Assembly: GCA_001584585.1 (NCBI GenBank)
Contig: LSYV01000002.1
Span: 4,825,976-4,839,777, forward strand
Source: Gonium pectorale
Taxonomy: Eukaryota; Chlorophyta; Chlorophyceae; Chlamydomonadales; Volvocaceae
Length of the DNA stretch: 13,802 nucleotides
Direction: 5' to 3'
Shown here: piece by piece, positions 8,401 through 13,802 of the stretch
How the letters are laid out: every line of letters begins with the position of its first letter
Position numbering within the stretch: position 1 is the first letter of the stretch
Notes under the pieces: generated by a model
What the model was told of the DNA's origin: nothing
Seen by the model: only the letters and a program-made list of their open reading frames with translations
Database searches by the model: none
Position numbers and translations under genes: made by a program

Positions 8401-10431
8401 CCGAGATCGCGTGGTTGTTGGGACGTCTTGGGGCGGCAGTGGGGCGGTCTTATGATCTTGTCGGTGGTGGAGTCGGTAGTCAGTTTGTAGTCTATGGCTC
8501 CGAAGTATCTCGTAGCGCACAGCCGGCAGGTGGCATGCGCGTGCAGCTGTCCTGATGTCCCAACCCCCCGGCCCGCGACTCGCAGCAAGCAACGCAACGC
8601 GCGCGCGGCAAAATAGCGGGGACGGGGCGGGGCGGGGCATCCCGGGGGGAGATCCGCGCATGTAGCAGCGCGAAAAGGCTTACTCGAGATGGGCAGGAAG
8701 CCCTCAAGGTTGGGTTGTATGCAGCTGCCGTGCACGGACCTGCTGCAGCGCACGCCTCGCGCCCCCCAACGGCGACCAACCCCTAATGAAGCGCGCCGAC
8801 TGCCTCGTCTGTGTGCCTGGCGTTTTGCCTGAGCAATGCCCATGCTGACTGCCCCATCCACCCGCCCGCCCGCGCCTGCAGGACTTCGGCAACTTCCAGG
8901 ACCAGCAGGGCAAGCAGCGCGAGAAGGCGGAGCGGCTGCGGTTCGGGAGGTTCTTCTACCGGTGAGGGCAGCAGGCGGGCGGGCGGTGTGGAGGCCGGAC
9001 GTACCGGCCGGGTTGGGCGGTCACATACAGTCGGCGGGTGCGGCGCCGGTCGGGGCTGGGCTCTGTCGGAATCGTTCTTGGGTCGGAGCCAGGGCCCGGC
9101 GAGGCCGCCATGCAGAATACGGTAGGTCCGATGGCCGGGGGCTTCCGCCCCTTTCCCATTCGGTGCGCCACGTTGGCAGTGCAGCTGTGACACCTGGTCA
9201 TTACACCCGCAAGGGTTATTCAGTCCGTGGGCAGTGGGCGGACAGCGAGCAGCGCCGCATCCCTTCCCGCCGCCCCATCCCAATTCGGCCCCTGCCTCTC
9301 CCCTTCCCCCGCCGGCAGCTTCCCCAACGGCGAGTCCGGGGCCGACGTGTACGACCGCATCACCATCTTTGAGGACCACATGATACGCGACATCAACGCG
9401 GGCCGCTTCGCAAGCAACACGGCGCTGGTGCTGGTGACGCACGGGCTGGCGTTGCGGGTGTTCCTCATGAGATGGTGGGCAGCGGGTGTGGGGAGCGGGG
9501 AGGGAGGGGGCGGCGCAGTCAGGCGGGGTGGGTTGAAGAGGCGGGAGGCGGGAGAGTGCGGGGGCACTGCCACATTACTGCGAAATAAGGTGCGCAACAA
9601 CCGGGGGCGACTACCGAGGGATGGCGGTCCGGGCGTAGCTTGCCATGCGAATACGGTACGCGGTGAGGCGCAACCGTCTGTATGCGCGCGCAGCAAGTGG
9701 CAGCGGCCAGTCCATGCTCCACGTCACCTCAGCGACTGCCCCCTCCCGCAACCTCCTGCGGCCCAACGCGCCCCCCATCCACCCACCCACCCCGCAGGTT
9801 CCACTGGACGGTGGACGAGTTCCTGTCCGTGTACAACCCGGGCAACGCGGAGGTGGGTACAGCGCGCAGAGGAGGGGAAGGCGGGCCGCGCGGCATGGGT
9901 TGCGCAGTCCTCAATAGCGGCGTACACTTACCAGCCGGGTGCTGCGTCCCACCAGGGAGCCCGTTTGGCGTGCCCTCATCCACACCCGCAACCTGGCCCG
10001 CTCGGATTGCTCCCGATTCCCGACCTGGGGCAGCCGTCCTGTGCCGCCGCCACCCCCGCCGCCCGTGCCTTCTGCCACCCTCGCCGGCGCACGGTCGGTC
10101 ACCGTCTCGGCGCCATCCCCGCCCCACCCTCTCCCTCCCGCCATGGCAAAGAGCGCGGCCCCGCTCTCCTGCGGTCTGCCGCCCGCTGCTGGGCGCCAGG
10201 CTACCAGCCCGTTCCAAACCTATCCAACCCAAGTTGCCCTTCCTCCCCCTCCAGCCCCTGGTCCTGGAGCGGGCCTCCCCCGCGGAGGGCGGCACCGCGT
10301 GGCGCCACACCAAGTCGCTGTACCGCCTGAGCGACGAGAGCATGCGCTGCCTCAAGGGCTGCACCAGCGAGATGTGCGGTACCGACCACCTGCCGCGCAA
10401 GGGGCTCAAGGTGTCCACGCGCCTCCTCTAG
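5429..10431 (+). CDS. Histidine phosphatase, phosphoglycerate-mutase-like (AT74 type), plastid-type leader
   Basis: Eight exons: 5429-6069, 6790-6913, 7517-7665, 8111-8171, 8882-8961, 9319-9474, 9798-9852 and 10255-10431 (TAG), giving 480 residues; all splice phases join in frame. Residues 1 to about 57 look like a chloroplast transit peptide (Ser/Arg-rich, few acids, ending SLRAS). Residues 118-160 form a heptad-patterned coiled coil. The catalytic domain runs from about 222 to 430. It shows the phosphohistidine motif RHAESEGN (232-239, His233), the substrate arginine in SPYKR (292-296), the acid-containing LREQDFGNFQ (322-331), RFGRFFYRFPNGES (345-358) and the second histidine in THG (392-394), then FLMRWFHW and NPGNAE. 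These match the plant AT74 / yeast DET1 branch of the phosphoglycerate-mutase-like family, whose members are mostly phosphatases of unsettled substrate, so glycolytic mutase activity should not be assumed. The C-terminal 50 residues (Cys454, 458, 463) are not conserved in the family as I know it. Exon 1 is joined over a 720-base intron and is the least secure part. Confidence 0.88.
6070..6789 (+). other. Intron 1 of the phosphatase gene
   Basis: A 720-base phase 2 intron (donor GTGGGG, acceptor CACAG after a pyrimidine-rich tail at about 6740-6787). It separates the transit-peptide/coiled-coil exon from the catalytic domain. Frames open across parts of it (for example 6380-7108) run into exon 2 without any stop, so an extra or alternative first exon here is possible, but no conserved peptide was recognised. 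Confidence 0.6.
6914..7516 (+). other. Intron 2 of the phosphatase gene
   Basis: A 603-base phase 0 intron, donor GTGAGA and acceptor CCGCAG. The splice joins IPDSQVPL to TARGHMQA, as in the family (compare the L-T-xxGxxQA pattern), so it is well supported. It is purine-rich early and C-rich at its end. Nothing else is recognised. Confidence 0.7.
7666..8110 (+). other. Intron 3 of the phosphatase gene
   Basis: A 445-base phase 2 intron, donor GTGAGC and acceptor ATGCAG. A second in-phase acceptor 15 bases downstream (CCCCAG ending at 8125) would remove five residues (SQFPS) from the protein. No other feature is seen. Confidence 0.65.
8172..8881 (+). other. Intron 4 of the phosphatase gene
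   Basis: A 710-base phase 0 intron, donor GTGGGC and acceptor CTGCAG. The splice joins LREQ to DFGNFQ exactly as in the family. The middle, about 8400-8530, is somewhat lower in GC. No exon or mobile element was recognised. Confidence 0.7.
8962..9318 (+). other. Intron 5 of the phosphatase gene
   Basis: A 357-base phase 2 intron, donor GTGAGG and acceptor CGGCAG; the split codon restores the arginine in FFYRFPNGES. It contains, at 9107-9124, an 18-base string nearly identical to 9642-9658 in the next intron. Confidence 0.7.
9107..9658 (+). repeat. Short near-repeat shared by introns 5 and 6
   Basis: GCCATGCAGAATACGGTA at 9107-9124 and GCCATGCGAATACGGTA at 9642-9658 differ by one base insertion. 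The coordinates given span both copies; exon 6 lies between them. It may be a trace of an old intronic duplication or repeat family, or chance. Confidence 0.3.
9475..9797 (+). other. Intron 6 of the phosphatase gene
   Basis: A 323-base phase 2 intron, donor GTGGGC and acceptor CCGCAG; the split codon restores the tryptophan in FLMRWFHW. It carries the second copy of the short near-repeat noted for intron 5. No exon is seen. Confidence 0.7.
9853..10254 (+). other. Intron 7 of the phosphatase gene
   Basis: A 402-base phase 0 intron, donor GTGGGT and acceptor CTCCAG after a C-rich tail. It joins NPGNAE to PLVLERA, matching the position of the NPGNxE element in the family. Nothing further is seen. 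Confidence 0.65.
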
Positions 10432-11563
10432 CGGGCACCGGTAGCGCGGGCGGTCGCCGCGGCGGGGCGGGCCGGGGTGCGCAGCGGCAGCCCGCGGGCA
10501 GCGGATACGACTGGGCGGTGCGTACCATGGCGCGCCAGCTGCGGCACCGGCCGAAGGTGCGGGAGGGCCCTGACTGCGGCGGGTGCCAGCCAGCAGCCGG
10601 GGGGGCGCCTCGGGCCGCAGCCGGAGTGCCCCGCTTTGGGGCCCTTCGGTCCGGAAAACGGGCATGGTGAAAGGGCCGGCACCCGGGGGCCTCACGGGAG
10701 AGGCATCGGAGCACGGGCGGCGGAGCCCGCTTTATCAGCCAGAGTGAGAGGGGGTGGCGTCATTATGTGCCGTGTTGTTGAGCTCCGGGCGAGGGAAGGA
10801 AGGGCCCGGGGCGCTGCAGGCGGCTGCGGCGCTGGCTTGTGGGCGTCGGAATTGCCCCCCTCACCGCGGCCGCGGCTTGCTTGCGTGTCTGTGCAATATC
10901 CTCTGAGTCGTGTGCCTGGTTGCGGCGCTGAGCTGCTGCTCGCTACGTGCACGCCGCCGTGTACGTACCGCCGCCTGTCGCCGAGCATCTCGGTCGTGAC
11001 CCTGTACCTCGACGGTCATGAGTGGCCATCGTGCGCCCCCTTTCCGCAGACCTCCAACAGCATATGATCTGTTTATCAGCATGTATCGCGTCGAGCCCGC
11101 ATTTTTGCACGCGTGTGACGGGCTGTACTGGGCACACTAGATGTAGCGTCTTGTTTCTAGTGGGCCGGGGCCCTCCGCTGCGGGGGCCGGGTGCAGCGTG
11201 CTTCGGGTCCGCCTGCTGGCCGCCAGCGCTGCGCGGTTTTGGCCCGGCCATCGCGACTGCTGCGACTCGTATTGGGCCCCACCGGGCCGCTTTGAGCGAG
11301 GTGAGGGTGGGAGAGGTGTGAGCTGGCTGATCACGGTATGCAAGTCGGCGAGCGGCGGGGGCGAGTGGCAGTGAGGGAGAGGGCGCGAGAGAGACTGGCA
11401 GGAATGCGGTCAGTCGCGTGAGTCTATTACGTAACCGTCCTCGTAGTCGGGGAACTGGCGATGGCGGATCGGCAGCACCTGCGATGACAGTAGAGATGAG
11501 CAGCTTTGTATTCTTGTATGATGCGGGCGCGCGGGCCGGTGGTGAGCGCCTGCGGCTGGTCGT

Positions 11564-11592
11564 GCCCCCCCCCCGCCCCCCGCCCCCTCCGT
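11564..11592. repeat. C-rich homopolymer-like tract
   Basis: A run of ten C followed by further C5-C6 runs broken by single G or T. It is low-complexity DNA, with no coding or regulatory meaning assigned. Confidence 0.7.
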
Positions 11593-12180
11593 GCGTGCGG
11601 GCCTCGACGTGCGTGCGGCCTGCAAGCGGCGTCCCCATGCGAGGGTTGGCGCCCGAGACGCTGCCTGCTGCCGCTTGTGGGGGCAGGTGCCTGGGTGCCG
11701 ACTACGTGCCGACTATGTACCGGCATCCCGCCCCTCTGATCAATGGCTCCTTTGTTTGTGGGTACCCTGGCGTTCGTGGCTTGTACCGTATGCCGTTCGC
11801 CCCAATTCGAAATTGGCCGTTTTGTGCGAGTGATTGCCTTGTCCTCTCCACGTCCTTGGCCGGTCCTGGCCTGAGGTGGAGTTTGGAGCCTTCCGGGACG
11901 CGATTTGGGGTATGCCGTATGCGGCCGTGCCGGCCACGCCTTGGCGCAGCCCCCACTGGGCACGTCGATAGAGGTGATTTGCGGGCCCCCCACCGGCCGG
12001 CACGGTCATTGGGTTGAACGTGCTTGCTGTGTCGTCCAACACACACCCCTGGTTGGCAGTACGCTGTGCACGGCTGTAGCGGGGGGAGGGGGGAGATGCC
12101 GGAGGTTGCAAGCGGACCCGCACAACGTACAGTTGTGTTGTTCACGTCTTGGCAAGGATGAGGGTGTCAGAAGGGTGCGT

Positions 12181-12185
12181 TTACA
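12181..12185 (-). terminator. Candidate minus-strand TGTAA polyadenylation signal
   Basis: TTACA on the plus strand (TGTAA on the minus). It is the only minus-strand TGTAA I see between 10432 and 13802, and lies about 190 bases past the stop of the last-exon candidate at 12371-12620, a plausible 3' UTR length. It has meaning only if that gene is real. Confidence 0.3.
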
Positions 12186-12370
12186 CTGTTGGCGTAACGC
12201 TGGGCACTCGCCACTTCGACCTTGCAGCCCCGAGCAAAAGAAGACTCATGGGGTTGCAGCGGGGAGCGCCACGTAGCGCTACCTGCCACGGGCTTGCCCT
12301 GCAGCAATCACTCCTACGGGCATGGTCATCGCCCAGCTCCCTTCCGCAGCTGCGCGATCGAATGTGTGTT

Positions 12371-12620
12371 TCACTCCGGCCCCGCTAGATGCCTTTCCCT
12401 TACCACCCACCTTGGCGGCGCAGGCGCCTCGGTGCATGATCGCAGGGGCATGCGGAACCGCAGCGCCGCATCGCAGCCTCGCATACGCCAGCCCCAGGCC
12501 CCCAACTGGTGCCAGGCAAGCATCTGCTCGCCGCGCGCACCCCACTTGGAAAGTTGGAAGGCAACGCCACGCAGCCACCACGGCCCAACCCTGCCGACCT
12601 GTCGCCACATCCCGCAGGCA
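12371..12620 (-). CDS. Candidate last exon of an unrecognised minus-strand gene
   Basis: On the minus strand a strong acceptor (a pyrimidine tract from about 12657 down to the CCAG ending at 12621) is followed by 1 base plus 83 codons ending in TGA at 12373-12371. This frame has mostly G/C third positions, more so than the competing frame open across 12279-12659, and reads as a tryptophan-rich, basic peptide (for example LRGVAFQLSKWGARGEQM). A minus-strand TGTAA follows at 12185-12181. I do not recognise the protein and cannot link it securely to upstream exons. A donor-like GTGGGT just downstream of base 12415 is an alternative exon end. It could also be chance. Confidence 0.25.
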
Positions 12621-12632
12621 CTGGCGGCAAAG

Positions 12633-12668
12633 AAAGAGAACCAGAAACGGGGAAGGCAACCTCTATGG
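12633..12668 (+). repeat. Direct repeat copy 1
   Basis: A 36-base segment, 33 bases identical to 13748-13783; the first 25 bases match exactly. On the minus strand it is the pyrimidine-rich string leading into the acceptor at 12621. Short dispersed repeat or partial duplication; no element ends were found. Confidence 0.7.
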
Positions 12669-13544
12669 CGGGCCCCGCAGCCGCTGGCATCGCAGCAGGG
12701 GCGGCAAGCAGCGCGGCGAGGATATCGGCGATCCAGCTAATCCGCCGTGCCCGCCGCGCCCTTCCAACAGCACCACCGGCACCCTATCGCCCCCCCCTGC
12801 CAACACCATTGCCACGCGCCTGCCCCTCCCGGCCAACCTTGCCAGCCTCTCCCGGCCGACCAGCCGACGGCAGCCAGAGCTTCCGCATTGACAGAACCTG
12901 CGACGGCCGCCGCGTTCAGCAGCCCGGTGGCGGCGGCGGTGGCCGGCTGGCCGCCAGGGCAACGGGTGCTAGGGCCCCTGGCGGCCAACCCGCTCGCCCG
13001 CACCAAACATACCAACGATGCCCATTCGCTCCGGCCGCCACGCTCGCTGCGGTGGGTAGCCACGCCGTGCCACGGGGCGGCCCTCGCGGCAGCGGCCTAG
13101 ATCGCCCTCTGTGGCTGGGCGGAGGCGGCCCAGCGGTGAATGAGACACAACCGTGAGCCGGAGCGGTGATGCGGGCTCCTTGTGTTGGAGGGGAAATAAA
13201 GGGCGTTAGAGGGCGACCCGTGGGCAGAAGACGGCCCTCCAGCCAATCCTGATGGTACTCCCATAACGACGTGCCTCTTTACCTGATCTGTCCTGCTTCA
13301 CACGCGCCGAAGTAAGCTGAAACGCTAGCTCTCGGTCGTTCAAGGTCAACGAGCATGCTAGCCGATTGCACGTGCCAGCGGCTGGCTGGCCTTGCTGGCA
13401 GCCAGGCTGCAGGTTAGCGCACTTCGTGCCTGCTGGTGTCGCATGGCGCCCTTCTTCCGCGCTCCATTCCGCGGCTTGCGCGCGGCGGGTCTGTGGGGCG
13501 GGGTGCGCGCACGGCGCTGAGCTGCAACGATTCTGGCACCTCAC
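12669..13544. other. Unassigned GC-rich region
   Basis: Several frames are open on both strands (for example 12509-13156 and 12747-13100 plus; 12737-13063 minus), all rich in Ala, Pro, Gly and Arg as expected from GC-rich non-coding DNA, and none has a recognisable motif. If the minus-strand gene is real, this is intron with possible undetected exons. An AATAAA at 13194 is not read as a polyadenylation signal, since this lineage uses TGTAA. The part from about 13200 to 13400 is lower in GC. Confidence 0.35.
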
Positions 13545-13593
13545 CTTCGGAACGCCCAGCAGGCTGCGCACGATGGCATTCCACTGCTGAACT
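13545..13593 (-). CDS. Candidate small internal exon, minus strand
   Basis: A pyrimidine-rich acceptor (CTTCCAG) precedes 1 base plus 16 codons, VQQWNAIVRSLLGVPK, which end precisely at AAG followed by the donor GTGAGG. The peptide looks like an amphipathic helix and has good codon use. The frame stays open past the donor to 13206, so a longer exon is possible, and the next acceptor (at 13491) would make a 54-base intron, short for this lineage. I recognise no family. It may belong with the candidate last exon at 12371-12620 in one gene extending beyond the window. Confidence 0.22.
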
Positions 13594-13747
13594 CTGGAAG
13601 GCGCGTTGGCAAGAACGGAAAGACGCCGAATAAAAGTAATACAAACGAGCTGTTGGGTCCTGGATACATCTGCAGGTCACAAGGACTTGCCGTTGACCTC
13701 TGAGGCGCTGCGCCGTTGGCTGCTGCTGATGCCGTATTCGTGTGAAA

Positions 13748-13783
13748 AAAGAGAACCAGAAACGGGGAAGGCTGCCTCTACGG
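13748..13783 (+). repeat. Direct repeat copy 2
   Basis: Second copy of the 36-base repeat at 12633-12668, about 1.1 kb away and in the same orientation, with three mismatches. Sequence beyond the ends does not continue to match on the left, and on the right only to the few bases counted. It lies 19 bases from the window end. Confidence 0.7.
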
Positions 13784-13802
13784 ACATACACACCCGATGG
13801 TG

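Larger units (their letters stand above)
10432..12370. other. Downstream region of the phosphatase gene, no gene assigned
   Basis: About 1.9 kb after the phosphatase stop. It should hold its 3' UTR, but I find no plus-strand TGTAA anywhere from 10432 to the window end, so the cleavage site is unknown or uses a variant such as TGTAC. Frames open here (for example 10477-11067 and 11418-12017, plus strand) have mixed codon use, low-complexity strings and no recognisable domain, so they are not called. A pure C-rich tract lies at 11564-11592. A minus-strand TGTAA at 12185-12181 could end a minus-strand gene lying to the right. Confidence 0.4.

Noticed and set aside
5429..10431. Calling the phosphatase a glycolytic phosphoglycerate mutase
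   Set aside because: The motif pattern (RHAESEGN, LREQDFGNFQ, FGRFFYRFPNGES) is that of the AT74/DET1-like phosphatase branch, not of the glycolytic enzymes.
10703..10726. GC hairpin (CGGGC...GCCCG) as a terminator
   Set aside because: Intrinsic hairpin terminators do not apply to nuclear polymerase II genes, and such hairpins are frequent at this GC level.
11418..12017. 199-codon plus-strand open frame
   Set aside because: It crosses a C homopolymer tract read as poly-proline, has no domain, and a frame of similar length is open on the opposite strand.
12747..13100. 117-codon plus-strand frame with a less repetitive second half
   Set aside because: No motif, no supporting splice signals, and competing open frames on the other strand.
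12509..13156. 215-codon plus-strand open frame
   Set aside because: Ala/Pro/Arg-rich throughout with overlapping open frames on both strands, typical of GC-rich non-coding DNA; no TGTAA follows.
13194..13199. AATAAA (and another at 13629) as polyadenylation signals
   Set aside because: Volvocine algae use TGTAA, and no convincing plus-strand gene ends there.
1..13802. Bacterial operon, phage, CRISPR or defence island reading of the window
   Set aside because: The genes are intron-split with algal splice and polyadenylation signals; no repeats with regular spacing and no such protein families were seen.

Overview
The window looks like nuclear DNA of a green alga of the order Chlamydomonadales (Chlamydomonas/Volvox relatives). 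The reasons are very high GC, coding exons with GC-ending codons, many short exons split by 50-1000 base introns of GTGAG/GTGGG...CAG type with C-rich tails, TGTAA (the volvocine polyadenylation signal) rather than AATAAA, and a predicted chloroplast transit peptide. Most long open frames here are artefacts of GC-rich DNA, so the gene models below rest on splice sites whose phases fit plus family similarity. No RNA genes, CRISPR arrays, autonomous transposons or viral genes were recognised. || Layout: (1) 276-1171, minus strand: a three-exon gene for an unrecognised 212-residue protein with two predicted membrane segments and a glycine-rich middle. (2) 1919-4981, minus strand: a six-exon gene for a 216-residue THO complex subunit 7 homologue (nuclear mRNA packaging and export), followed by a roughly 650-base 3' region with TGTAA signals. 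(3) 4982-5428: a 447-base intergenic region, lower in GC, that must serve as a divergent promoter. It carries short palindromes and an 11-codon upstream ORF. (4) 5429-10431, plus strand: an eight-exon gene for a 480-residue histidine phosphatase of the phosphoglycerate-mutase-like (AT74-type) family, with a plastid-type leader and a coiled coil ahead of the catalytic domain. (5) 10432-13802: no confidently identified gene. The plus strand has no TGTAA here. There are weak signs of a minus-strand gene: a last-exon candidate at 12371-12620 with a good acceptor and a TGTAA at 12181-12185, plus a small exon candidate at 13545-13593. A 36-base direct repeat (33 identical) lies at 12633 and 13748. 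|| The genes are independent eukaryotic units. The THO7 homologue and the phosphatase share a promoter region, while THO7 and the membrane protein are in close tandem. There is no sign of a defence, mobile or biosynthetic cluster. The points most worth following are the non-catalytic N-terminal half of the phosphatase, the unrecognised membrane protein, the divergent promoter, and the unresolved right-hand 3.4 kb.
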